Made by a program: the position numbers and the translations under genes. From Aptenodytes patagonicus (taxonomy: Eukaryota; Chordata; Aves; Sphenisciformes; Spheniscidae), in NCBI RefSeq assembly GCF_965638725.1, contig NC_134962.1:1805501-1869500 (forward strand): a stretch of 64,000 nucleotides of DNA, in the 5' to 3' direction. Positions 27,799 through 41,000 of this stretch are shown here, one piece after another; within the stretch, counting starts at the first letter, position 1; each line of letters opens with the position of its first letter. The notes below the pieces were generated by a model. The model was not told where the DNA came from, made no database searches, and saw only the letters and a list, made by a program, of their open reading frames with translations.

Positions 27799-28618
27799 AC
27801 CTGTGTCCTTTATAGCAAAGTGTGCTTCTGGAAGCACCAACGCGCATTTCAGCGACCGTGGATAACCAAGGCTGGAAGATGGGATGTGGGTAAGATGCCA
27901 GTAGGTCGAAGAAACGTCATAATCTTTCTTTTTTTTTTTTTTGATGGTGATTCTTTTGGAAGCTGAGTCTAAGACAGGAATTCGTAAGGCTGTAATCTGA
28001 CTTGCCTTTTGATCGATTTGGCTCCATTAGAAAACCCCTCTCTTTAAATAGCTTTGCAAAAGGCCTGTATCATCAAGGGAAGCCCTCCAACACATACATC
28101 GATTTGCTCTCACAACGTTGGCTTGTAATTCCACTGCCGCCGGGATTTCAGCACGCAGACAAGGTGTTTAAAAAAAAAAAAAAAAACCAAAACAAACCAA
28201 CCACCACCACCAAAAAAAACCCTCTGCTTCGGACACAAAAATCTCCCCGGTGTTTGGTTCAGGGTGGGAAGGGTACGAGGACTCATGCTTCACCCAGCCT
28301 CCCCATCGCGCAGCGCTCACGCCTGCAGGAACTCTACCTCACTCGCATGCAACCTGGCTGGCTCGGCCGGAGGGGCGGCCGCGGTCGGGGTTGTTCATGA
28401 AGGGAGAAGGGGGAAGGCGAAGTCAGTCGAGTCGCTGGAAGCGACATTGCTAAGACAGTATCTGAGTGGAACAGAGAAGGACTTGTTTAGAAAACACAAG
28501 AGTTATTTTGCACACATGGACGACAACAAGGCTACTTAGTTTTTCCAACATACTCCTTCCTCCCCCACCCTCCCTCCCCCTAGAAACAACAGAGCGAAAC
28601 AAAAACCGAAAAAATTCC

Positions 28619-29005
28619 CTAGGAAATCCAGGTAAAATCCTTGTCGTTCTCCCCAGAGTTGTCCTGCTCCTGCGGAGAGTCGACATCTTTGTCATCATCT
28701 AAAATCACATCATCTTGTGACATTCCTACGTCATCCTTCCACTTGATGTCGTCGTCGTCTCCCATCTCCTCGTCTCCTTCCACTTTGATGTCATCCGGGT
28801 CTTCCATGTACTGGCCTTCCCCGGGGTAGCACTCGTCTGGAGACCCTTCTCCCCCGTTGTGGTCCAGGTGACCAGCTATGCCTCGACCAGAGCAATCGGC
28901 ACAAACTCCATGGCGGCGAGAGCCGTGCTTAATCCCCACGCTGGCCGCAGACATGAACACTCGGTTGCACACTTTGCAGACGTATTTTTTATCTTTGCTG
29001 TGGAC
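28619..29005 (-). CDS. ZBTB46: ZBTB46 last coding exon (canonical)
   Basis: Acceptor ctccttttccag, phase 0. 128 codons plus TAG. It begins VHSKDKKYVCKVC, contains the glycine-rich GIAGHLDHNGGEGS and the acidic DDDDIKWKDDVGM region, and stops after FTWIS. Confidence 0.94.
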   Translation of the reverse strand, partial: VHSKDKKYVCKVCNRVFMSAASVGIKHGSRRHGVCADCSGRGIAGHLDHNGGEGSPDECYPGEGQYMEDPDDIKVEGDEEMGDDDDIKWKDDVGMSQDDVILDDDKDVDSPQEQDNSGENDKDFTWIS

Positions 29006-32000
29006 CTGGAAAAGGAGAACGATCAGAAAAGTTAATGCCAACGGAGACGGATCGAGAGCTGCAGGGAAGGACACGCTCCCCTGTCCTTCTGCAAAGGCAA
29101 AACCACCGCAGCCCACGACTGCAACCTGAGATCGTCACGGGCTTTCATCGTGACGATGATATTTGTAGAGAAGAACGACAGGTAGAGAATTTTCCAGCCC
29201 ACCGTGATTAATTCAACCCTGTAACGGTGTCATACAACGGAAAATCCTTTTGAGACTGCCTTTTGATCATCAAACTAGTAGTTCAGAGAGGAACTTTTAT
29301 CGCTTTATTTTTTTTTTTCCCTCCCCTTTTCTTTTTGTTTTTTCTGGGGTGCAATACTTGCATTGCACCACCACCACAAGGAAAACTTTAAAAAAGAAAA
29401 AAACCCCACCAGCCCCAAGCACTGGTTCTCTGCAGACCAGAGCAGAACAACCCACGATCAGACCAGTGCTAACGTCACGTTCATTTAGCCGTTCCTCTCC
29501 TGATCCCACTGCTGCCGAGAACCAAGGAGTAGGAGCACCGCTAACGCATCCTGTACCTCTAAAAAAAAAAAAGTGCAGTCGAATGCACTTCTAACCTTAT
29601 TTCTGACTACTCTGGTGGCTGAAAAATGGTTTGTCACAAATGTTTCTGTCTATAAATCATGCTGCATTTTATGTCCGAGAGTAACAGGCATACACAGCTA
29701 TCACACTTACAGAATAAGCGGTAAGTGGGAAAACGCTCTGCAGGATACCAGAAATCACTTCAAGATTCAACCTTCGCTACACAATAAGCAAAATGACATA
29801 ACCTGAGAAGCACAGAAACACCTAGTCAAAGGTGAAATCTGTCGCTGGCTACTTTTGCCATGTGTGGAAGGCAAGGAGCTTGCTCAAAACGTTCACCTGC
29901 TCCTCTTGCAAAGGAAACGGCCAACCAATGCAGCGAGAACTCCTGAATTCCACCACGAGGAGCCTCATCAGGTACTTTCATATATATATATAAAAAAATA
30001 AATATATATTAATTTTATTTACATATGGAACAGTCCAGTTGGAAAGGACCTACAACAATCATCTAGTCCAACTGCCTGACTACTTCAGGGCTGACCAATA
30101 TATATTATACATATTTTTTTTTTCTTTTTTACATATTTATTCTTTATTTTTTTATATATTAACGCCACACTGGGACAGCCCAGGAGCTCGCCTTGGCCAG
30201 TGCCCTGTCGCTGGCACCGATCAGCAGGAGACGCTTTGGGAAGCGGTGTAGAAGTACAGAAGGATCCACCTTGTGAATCCAGTGACCAGTGATCTGGGGT
30301 GGTCCCGAGCAAGCCGTTTCGTGCAGACCATCAGCTACCAGAGCCTCTGGGCACCTATCGCCAGTGCCTAATCCTTTTTTCACCTCATTTATTCTTTTCA
30401 TGCTCACAACGGCCTGTAGCGAAGGTTTCGCTGGTTAAACATGCCTTGCCTGGAAAAGTCCTTCCTTTTATTTTAAACCAGCTGCCTGGCGAGGCCAGTT
30501 CCCCGCTCCTGCCCCAGCACGGGATCACCTGCTCTTGCAACCGGATTCTCCATAACCCTGCGCTCACTGCTCATCCGGAATACCCAGCCGAGCTAAAGGT
30601 ATTTGGGAAGAGGACAAATTGACCCATCTTACCCCCTCAGCCCTCACTACCCGCAGGACACTCGCTCAGGCTTTGTATTGCACCGGTCCCAACCGCGTTC
30701 AAAGCCCGCGAGCTCTTCTGATGTGCTCTGGCTTCAGGTTCTCCTCGCTCTGAGCTAGTCCCCGCGATGTATTCTTCAACTGCATCAAGCAAAGTAATTG
30801 TATTTTTTTATTTTTTTTTTTTTTTTTTAAAAACTACGTGTAAGCTTTTTTAAAAGTAGTTGGACAGGGCTGGTCAAAGCCGTCTAACAGGCTCAAAGGG
30901 TATCACTCATTTTTAACTGTTAGAAGAATGATCTTCAGGCATCAAAAGCTGAACAGGATTACAGAAGGTGGTCGAGGGTGCAGAATAAGGGCTAAAAGAG
31001 CCATACAAAAACGAAATTATAAAACAGGTACTAAAACAATGCGTAATTGAAATATCTGTTAAAAAAACTGATTACCTCTCTCCCCCTCTCTTCCAACCCT
31101 GACAGTTCAGTCAGCATATTCAAAGTGAACCACATTACTGGATGCAGCTGAGCAGCGATTAATCTTATTTCCCTTATTGCCAAATTACTAAGTACTAAAC
31201 ACAGAAATGGCGTTTGGTCCTCAGTGTCTGAAAATGCCACTGGAAAGACCATATTCTAACTGACTAAATACCGATATTCCAAGGGAGAGAGGGGAAAACG
31301 TTGTGCTGACACCGTCCTATATTTCTGAAAAAAATTTTTCAAAAAGGGAAAGTTCTCAGAAATAAAATGATGGCGGCGACCAGCCGGCACGACAAGGGGC
31401 TCCCTGCTGCAAAACTAGTAACGGATCTTGAAATCTGCGCGCTTGCAGCAGGACTAAAGCTCACTGCTGGGAGCTGCCTCCCGAACGCCAGAACCCCAAC
31501 ACCCCACGGAAATAACGAAGGGACGTCTCGGGGAGCGGGCAGTCCCCCGAGCAGATGGCTGGGCACTCATCCAAAAAACGGACACACGCGCATGGAAGGA
31601 AGCGGTAGTAGATGGTGGGGTTTTGAACGCCACAGCAACTCATCACCCAAGCCCCTCCATCGTCCCCCGGTGCAAGGGGCCGGGGCTAACTGCCCGCCCG
31701 GTGCAAGGCAGCGCCGCCATTTGGCAAGCCGCGCCGCGCCGCCGGCATCTGCTGCGAGTGGACAACCGGCTTCCAGCTGACCGGGCGGCAGCTCTTCCCA
31801 GGAAAAGGCACACGCTTTTGCAACAGCAGCAGGGACGGGGCGAGCTGCATAGGCGGTGTAAGGCCTGCAGTAATAACCAAGTTCGCTATGGATTTAAAAA
31901 AAGAATTTGAAAAAAAAAAGTAATTTTTTAAAAAAAAGCTACTGCAAGGAAACAGCAGCTCAGTTCGCAAACAAAACCGCTCTTTCCCATCTAAATTTAT

Positions 32001-35000
32001 CCTGCCAGGTTTAAGCAGTTAGCAGTCGCTTGTGATGCTGCGACAGACCAGGTAAGAAAGTCCAGTACGCGTGGAGACAAATCACTTCAAACTAGAAGCA
32101 AGAAACTTTCGGTTCAGGTTTTTTTTTTTAAGCTGAAAACCTTGAGGATATTACAGGGGTAGCGCTTCCTTCTGGACACAGCCCTTTCACTGCAACGGGG
32201 CGAGAAACCTCGGTTTATGCTCTGCCACCACACGGGAGTATCGCTTGAGATGCAAAGCTTTTAGAAAGAAAATCTTGTTTTTAATTTAATATTCCAATTC
32301 AAAGAAAACAAGTGTTTCTATTCTATTTAAATTTTATATAAAGACTATGAAAACATGCTTTTTAATTTGAGCTAAACAAACTAAAATAGTCCCTTTTGTC
32401 TTTGGTTATCAGCTGAGGAACTGAGAGAAACATGGGTTTTGCTGTGTTAAACCTACTTCCTTTTCCTACGTCTTATTTTTATAACATGTATTTTTATTTG
32501 ACGCACACCAGCATTCATCTTTACAGATTTACCCAAGAGTTGACAATTAAGCCCCAAAATATCATATGCACCGGAAATAAGATGACAAGACAAGCAAAGC
32601 GCACGAATCCAGCAGCTAATCTTGCCACAAGCGCTTCAGCCAGCCTGCACGACCGCTTTTGTAAATGAAGATCACGGTGTCATTTGCATATAAGAAAATA
32701 CCCCTTTTCGTAGCTTCGTTTCAAAAGAAACTTCAGATAAATAACGGAACTGGAATTTTTCTGGGGCCTTACTTACAACAGTACCAAAAAAACCCCTGAA
32801 TCCCTGTCCTTTTTTTCTTTGTTGCATCCATTCCAAGATACCTCTGAGTCATTTATGGCTCTTTGGAAACGAAAACAAATTGGTATTGTCAGGGTTGCAC
32901 TTTTTTCAGGAATTGGCACTAAAAATTTGTAATCCAGCTGGTATTTTCTAAACTAGCTTCATTCCTGACATAAAAGAAGTCATACAGAGATTCAGACAGA
33001 CATATATCCTCTCCTGTATGTGTTCACAAACAGCTGATTTCACCCCCCCTGGGTGTATAACAGAACTTGAACTTCAGACTCAACAGAACCAAGTCACTCA
33101 CCTAGAATGAGTCCAGCAGCAAAAATTGAGAACTAAAATTAATTTGCAGACCACCTCAGTTTCGCTCCTGGAGGATATAATGCATTTTCCTGCCTTCCCC
33201 ACAGTACGTAAAGATATGCTGATTCTCATTAGGATAGAAATTTATAGAGCAAGAAAAGGAACTGCAAATTTTGTTACACTCGAACCAAGTTGCGTTACTG
33301 CTGTTAAACTGCTTTTGAAGGAAGGCAGGCAAGGGGACGCACGCGCTTGCAGGACTGGGGTGAGGGCATTAAAGCTCTTTGTGGCTTTTTGAGAACTACA
33401 AGCAGGAAAACATTAATTACTCTAAGCACACCTCCTCCAGTAAGAATTCTTTACATTCAAAATTTAATAGATAATATAAATATGATGTAGATAATATAAA
33501 TATGGAAAAAGTTATTTCAATGACCTCAACAAAGCAATTCTTTGAGTCACTGAAACTGTCACTCTTGTGATTTTTTTTTTTTAATATCTCACTGTATTAG
33601 AACCCCACAGCTACCATGCCCAGTATTTAAAAAAAAAAAAAAATTGAAGTTTTCTCTACAAGCTTAATTAGAGGGGCACCAGAACTTGCTGGTGTGCATT
33701 ACTGAAATAATTACGTAGAAACTATTTGCTCTTCCACAGTATCACCTCTATACCAAGCTTTGAGACACCACTTTAAGATGGGAAATTAATTCTCCCCTGA
33801 AAAAAAAAGCAAAAAGTTTGGCTTAAAATTTTGTTTCTGAAGAAGTTGTGAAAAGCCAGACAACGGCACCAGCCAGCCTCCTAGTCGGCTTTGAGCAGCC
33901 GTCTTTAATAAGGCGTAGCATTATTGTCGATAACTAAGCATTGACGGACCAGAGTAGCTTCGCCTGGAATTCTTCTTGCTGAGCGACTTATTTTAAAGCT
34001 TTCCGCACCAAGTCATTCAACCTATTAAAAACCCCTTCCTTTCCCACCCTGAAGACAGCATCAGCTATTCTACCTCCCCTCCCTAACGCCCAGGCTCTCC
34101 CCGGCCGTCGGGGTTGCATGGGAAGGAGAAGGCTGCGCTGGAGAGCGAGGCTGGCTTTGCGGGGCTGGCTCAGCCCCGGCTGCTTCGAGGTGCAACTCGG
34201 GAAACCCTCCGGCCGAGCTAGCAGAGCAGGTGGAGGTTAGCTCTGGATGAACAGGCAGCAAAACACGGGCCCTTTGAAAGGCAGGGAAAAAAAAAAAAGA
34301 CACTGGAGAAGCCTTCAGAGGAGCCCCAGAGGGGAAAACAAAATACAGACCTAAATCAGATGAAGCTCCTGTTATCTTTAACCTAAACAAATCGGCTGTT
34401 TCCACCCAGCGCCTGCCCTCTTACCAAGGTGTGCCGCTTCATGTGCTCCCGGCGGGTGAACTTCTTCCCGCAGATCTCACAGGGATAGGGTCTTTCTCCC
34501 GTGTGGGATCGCATGTGTCTCTTCAGGATGCACTGATGCATGGCTGAAAAACTGCAGTACGGGCACTTGAATTTCTTCCTGATGACCGTGAACTCGTTGA
34601 CTGTAAGAGAGCAGGCAAAACACGCAGATTACTTTCAGAATGTCTCAAAACGGTCAGTCTTCTCGTTTACTATTTCGCTATTAAATTAGTTCAGTGTGAA
34701 ATCACACTCTCACCTCTTAACCATCTACAATTTTTTTTAATCCTTATACTGTATTATTGCACTTACATTATTAAAGCTAAGAACTTCAAGTACTTTCATC
34801 AGAGAAGCTTTTGAACAAGCCAATACACAAACATTTAGCAACGGTCTGTAACACACATTGCCTAACGCTTGCTAAATGGCAAATAAAGAGGGCTGACAGT
34901 CTGCCGTAATTCTGATTTATTATAATGAATTACCCTAAATATCAAGATCTAAAATTCTAACACTATGATTTGTGGAAGAAGGAGCTCGCCGGGAACAGAA

Positions 35001-38000
35001 GACCACAAATTAACACCCCGACAGTGCCACGCTCTTTAGTTTTATTTACGGGGCGATGCAAGAATATCATCACACACTCCAGGAGTATTTCAATGAAGGT
35101 GCAAGAGACTAAGGATTACCCACAAGAAACAGGACAGTTACAACAAAAACACACGCTACATTATCCAACTCAACTAGTATTAGCATTGCGGCATGGATAC
35201 AGAAATATAAAGGGATGCGTAATGTTGAATTACAGCATGACCCTTGCAAGCCTCCTTACAAGACAACTGTATGTAGCCCTTGATGGACTCTTTTTTCTGG
35301 CCCCCCCCCAATCGTATTTTGCTGAACTAGAAACGGGATGAATTCTTTGAAGTCATTCTCACATTGTTGATTCTTTTCTTCTTGTCATCTCCTCAGAAGC
35401 GCACTGAAAGCAGACCCAGGGGAGGCGTACAGTATTGACAGCCCAAGGGTCTAATTTGCCAGCAGAACGCACATGGCAGCTGCCTTGGTATTTCCTCCTC
35501 CAAACAAAGTCAAAGCGCAATATGCAAAATACAGCAGGTGAAATGCAGAATATTTGCTATTCCCTGAAGACATCCACCCACTGTACGTTCGGAAGCGACT
35601 GTCCACATAGATACGATTTTAAATCTCCACCTTCTAATAATTCTATTGCTTTCCATTAGTATGTTAATTTTCACCCACTTTTCTCCTAATTATCATCATT
35701 TCTCAAAGCAATATATTGTTTACATAACAACGAGGGAAAAAAAGAACGCCAAGTTCTAGTTAATCACCTTAAGTACGCTATCGTGTATGTAAATGGCTTT
35801 TGGTAAATGAAAACAGTCTATGTAGGAGAGCTAAGGGAATAAGGGAAATACCAGACCTACTATATGGCTTCTAACATACTGAGCACTTCCCAATATTTTT
35901 AGATGTTTATTGAAACGTTATCTCCTACAAATGCCCTACCAGCTGAACGCACACTGCATGCTCTCAGTGCACACAGATAATGCCCTGGGAGTTACACCGC
36001 GCGCTGAAAAACAGCTACTTAAAAATGGCCTTTCTTAAGAAAGCCAGCAGGCCCACGTACTCGGTGGCGTTTACTTTAATGCCCGATTTGTGGGCTGCTT
36101 TTTCCTTCTGTTTTTTAAATTTGCTTTGTCTTGTATTTGCAATACAGATAAGACAATGGGAAGAGTAACTGCATTTGTCACTCATTTAAAAGCGCAAACT
36201 ACGTGATGCAAACTACATGTCTAAAGAGACATCTTTAAACAGGGTCACACCACCCTTCATAATCGGAACAAACATTTCAACACAAGCTCATCTTAAGAAA
36301 AGTACGCTAAGAAGTTTTTTATTGTTCTAACGCAGACTAAAAGCATGGTTCAAGATCTTAAAAGTTGCCATGATATGAATTTTGTCTTCGCATTTGTTTT
36401 GACTATTTGGGATTAAACATATCCTCCACGCAGGTAACTGTGTGGAAAAAAATACTCCCTTTGATTAGCGGTTTGAATTGGATCTAATGTTCTTACATTC
36501 TTTTCTCGTGCTCCTAACTCGCTGCTTTGGGCTGCTCAGCAGCTGTGGCGGTCCATCTTACAGGTGCTTTTTTTTGGTGGTTTGGTGGGTTTTTTTCAGC
36601 ACGTTTGTAAAGCTGTCAAGAGAATTTTCTAGCCCAAGGCGGGGGGGGGGGAAGCCTACTCACCATTCACCTGGCCCACGGCTGCAATAGTGACGACAGG
36701 GAAAGTGAATGCTAAGAGTATTTTATTCACCCGTCAGTAAAGATTCCTCACTGCGATCAGGCAGAATGTTGAAGGGCTGGTTTCGAGTGACCACGCGCAC
36801 GTGCACTCGCGCTGCTTTGGGAACCTCCCGGAGGAGACAGTTCAGCACGGCCTGATGCCCAGAGCCTTGTGCAAGCTCTTGTTGATAACCTAGCAACTTG
36901 GCCGGGCCGCACAGCCCTTCTCCTACCCCATGCCTAACTTCTGATTTATAGCGGGTTTTGGTTTTTTTTTTTAAACAAATAGAATGTGAAAACTCTTTCT
37001 CTTTTATATTACAGGAAAAGTATTTTTTGCTTTATTTTCTCCTTTGGATTGGACACCCCCTTGTCTATACAATCAGAGGCAAGGAGCCCACTTTTTTCCT
37101 ACAGGAAAGTCTTAAGCAAGTATCAATTTTACGATACAAAGCTATTTATGATAAATACGTTTCAGGTTTGATCCTGTAACGGCTCGATTATTAGCGATAG
37201 GCCACACAAACACTTACGTTCCCCAGGATCACTATAAACCTATTACTATGGAGTCTAGACAAGGTAAGCAAGATATAAGCTGATCAAGGGAAGTCAAGAG
37301 GGGACACGTAACCCTCCTTCCTCCAGTCCAAGGCCACGTCCAGTACTGAACACCACAAACGTGCTACATGTGTAGCCCACAGCTAGCAGGACGAGCTGCT
37401 CAGCAAGTCGGGTTTAACCACCCACTCCGGAAAAAAATGACATGGAAATACTCACAGTAACACCAGATACCAAGATTACCAAGCAAAAGTGCTTTGGAGA
37501 AGAGAATACCACAAAACCCCTTATTTCCCGCATCGCCAGATTGTACCTGATCCCGTCATTTCCTAAATGACCAGGTGCCTCCTCTCATTTACAGTCCGTA
37601 CCTGTCCCCTCGCTTTGTGGCTGAGCTACCGTAGAAGCTGAGAAGGCCACTCCGCACCTTTGGTGCACAACCGGCACCGTCGGCACGCTACACTCACACA
37701 CAGCCATCTACACCTTTACGTTTCCAACACATAAAGGTATTTCCAACAACGTATTCGTAACACTTTCTGATTACAAGATCCCTCATGCTTACTTTTGCCC
37801 GTATTCAGCTTAAATCGCTCGACAATAACGTTTTCAGCTTCTAGTATGCTTGTATTTAAAAATAGTCACAGAACACTTTTTGCAGCTCTAGTTTTATTGA
37901 AAACTATTTTTTCACCAAATAGCCATATATTTAGTTCTTGTATCCACAAAAGTAAACACCTGAAAAATAACAACATTATTAGAAAAATGACTGTATTGCA

Positions 38001-41000
38001 GAGTTAACATTTTCACAGTACTGTTAAATATATGCACCCACAAGTACATATATTTAATGAACAACATACCAGCTTTGGTATGAGTACAATCTTTTGTCTA
38101 AGTGACAATATTTTATAGAGCTTACGTATAGCAGCATTAAGGACCTAAGAAATAATCTTTAACAAGATCATGAAGACCATTAACAGTAGTGCCACAGATA
38201 ACTAGCTACTGGACCAACTATGGGAAGAATAGCACCAAGAAATGGAGAACGAAATACAAACAGTGCCGTAGTAAAAATCTATGTACTTAACTTCACGAAA
38301 GTACTTACAGAAGATGTGCATTTTTAAAACCAACACAACAGTGCTTGGAAAAAAGCCTTTGGTATTGTCATCTCCAGTAACTTTACTTATTTCACTGAGG
38401 CTGTTAAATGAAATAGGCTCCTACATCCCTGACTTGAGAGAAGAAAAAGCACTAGTGATATACTGCCCGATAGAGCTACTTTGTAGTAACTCTGTAAACT
38501 GATATGTAGTTAATAATCACTGAAATACTACACTAATTTGGTTATTACGAAGAATTCACAAACTTCAAGAGAATTCTTGTCCACTTAATCCTCGTTATAT
38601 TTAAGGTTATAAATAGCAAGGTGCAATTTAACTGTCAAACTTACACGTCCCATCATCTTCCCATGCCATTTTCTAACACAAAAATCCTACTTTTAAGAAG
38701 TTTTCTACACAAACTCTGTAAGCCGCTGCTACGTTATACCCTACGGTTTTAACATTTTAAAAAAAACCTACTCCTGGTCCTGAAGGGAAACGCTGGAAGT
38801 TCTCAGTGCCGAAGTCAGGAAGCACTCTGATGTACAGGCCAAGTAAAATACTACTTAAACCTCTGTTAGAGAGAGAATGAGTTGACCTGACTATAGAAAA
38901 ATAGTTCCATGTTGAATTCAATTCTCAAATATGAGAAAAAATGAACAAACATGAAACGTCATTAACTATTATCGTGTGAACGAAGCCTTTTAAAAATTTG
39001 CTGAAATTACTTTCGCTGGCATCTTACTTTTCCGATTCAGACAAATTCTGCCACGCTGCTCCCAAATTTCCAGGTAAGGCTCATTTTGGTCACAACTTTC
39101 TCTTCTGGCTCGGCTTTCTCCTTCCTCACTCGCTGGTTATTTAAGAGCAAAATAAATTACGAGGCAGTTAAACTGACATCTGTACGAAGGGAAGCTGACA
39201 GGCTATAAACTATACACATTCACAGGCGGCCGTGATCCACAGCGCCAAAGATGTCAATGGGAACAAGAGCGAAAAACACGAACGTGACTTTGCAAAAAAA
39301 AATAAAATTTAAGAAAATGATCGAAGTATGGCATACTACACTGTATCAGAACATATTCTCAACTCTGACCGCACCCTGCTCAAACAAAGAGTAAGAACTA
39401 AGCCAAGGAGGGAAACTCTGGCTTCCCAACCCTCAGAAAGCCAGCCCTGATGTGGCACGGAGCGCTCTCCCCGAAGCTCCGACTCACAGCAGGAACCGGC
39501 AGGGCAGCGCTGCACCGGAACGTACCTGTTCCCTCTCTACGAGAGCAAGGGCAGCAGGAACCAGATGATCTCTCTCACCTAGCTTTCCACAGGAAACAGC
39601 TTTGCAAGAAACTCTCCACTGGAGACCCCCAGGCTGCTCAAGTCCAACTTTGTGCACGACCAAATATTTCTCATTTTTGTCTCCCTGAGATGCGACAACA
39701 TTATGAGAAAGAGCTTTTCTGAAGGACCCTAAAGATCAGTTGTAGAAGTTGCTTTCGTCTCCTCAGCTCGCTCTCTCGCACACTAAGGAGAGCAACCCTA
39801 CAACGCTAAAGCTCAAGCTGCTGACAAGCCGTGCTGTACGCAGCGCAGCTGGAAAGCACTACACTTGATTATGCTACTTTCGTTTAACAGTTACTATAAT
39901 CTGGTTTTGCATGTAAATATATAGCAAGAGACATAAATATTTAATCTTTTAAAAAAATAAATGAATTTCATATAATAGTATAGGAATTACAGTAAGACTT
40001 CTCCCTCCAGTAACAACCATTACTGATTTTGTATGTGCACCCAAGGTTACAATTAGATCTTCTATGTAAACCCTCCTCTCCTCTACATTCACTTTGGCTA
40101 ACTTAATTATATAAAACAAACAAGTCCGAAAATTTACAGAATTCCTGAAAGCCACAGCCATACTCTAGTATATTTTAAAGAGAGTCCTAAAAATACCCAA
40201 ACATAGTATTGATAAAATATACAAGCCTTGCAACAACTTTCAAGCCCAAATAATATACCCTGTTGCACATATGAACAAGCAGCATGTTTTTCTCCTTTAA
40301 ATGACACAGAAAACCAGACTTATAAACAGCTTACAGGACCGAGCAACCTAGTGCCTTCACAGCTCCTAATCTCAAGCTGAAAAACCCTGAAATGCCCGAA
40401 TTGTCTAGTGGACAGAGCGCTAGACCAGAACTCAGAAGACTGAATTCTATTATTAATTCTATTGCTAACACGCTCAACAAGCTGAGCTATGTTATTTTCC
40501 CAGGGAATACGAGGAAAACATCACCATTTCTTTTATAAAGCACTTTGAGATCTACTGAAAAAAAAAGTTTAAGGTAGTATAAGCCCACAGTATGATCACA
40601 CCAATAAGATAGCCAAAGTGCCCATTCTATGGACTGACAAAAGTTGTCTTTGGACAAAAATTGCACCGTGGCTGCAGTTACACAGTATCTGGAACCAGCA
40701 CATTATCAACCTGATCAGCTTTGGGGAGTTACTCTATTGTATTAACACCTGTGGTACGTTTATTTGCAGCGCGAGAACAACGGAACAATTTGCTTTTCCT
40801 GGTTTAAAAGAAGTGTCTCATATACGCAACAGTAGCTACGCGTCCTCAGGATCCTTGTTTTGTCCTACACTGTCCAAAAGCTCAAACCCGCCCAGCTGGG
40901 CAGAGCCCAGGTAACACGCTTTCCCGTGGTTAGTGAGGTTCTTCTGTGTACCGAAGCCCTTGCCACAGAAGAGACACACAAAAGTACGCTCGTTCGAGTG

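Larger units (their letters stand above)
23660..28618 (-). other. ZBTB46: ZBTB46 3'UTR (about 5 kb)
   Basis: No coding or splice signals continue past the stop at 28619-28621. The stretch is AT-rich with many poly-T tracts in the transcript sense (A runs on the plus strand at 23987-24001, 25010-25026, 27422-27450) and a short CA/TA repeat at 25180-25200. Extent is inferred from the 23682 signal. Confidence 0.55.
29006..34424 (-). other. ZBTB46 last intron
   Basis: No exon recognised. It contains a CR1 fragment at 30020-30097, TA-rich runs near 29980-30015 and 30095-30165, and one copy of a 28-bp repeat (29164-29191). Open frames near 31367-31910 and 34070-34405 have no motif. Confidence 0.65.

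Noticed and set aside
30160-30600. Second CR1 or gene fragment next to the 30020 element
   Set aside because: GC-richer than its surroundings, but I cannot align it to CR1 or any protein by eye.
40398-40470. tRNA gene, from the GTCTAGTGGACAGAGCGCTA head
   Set aside because: Box B is degraded, no cloverleaf closes, and the sequence continues into a SINE body and tail; it is a tRNA-derived SINE.
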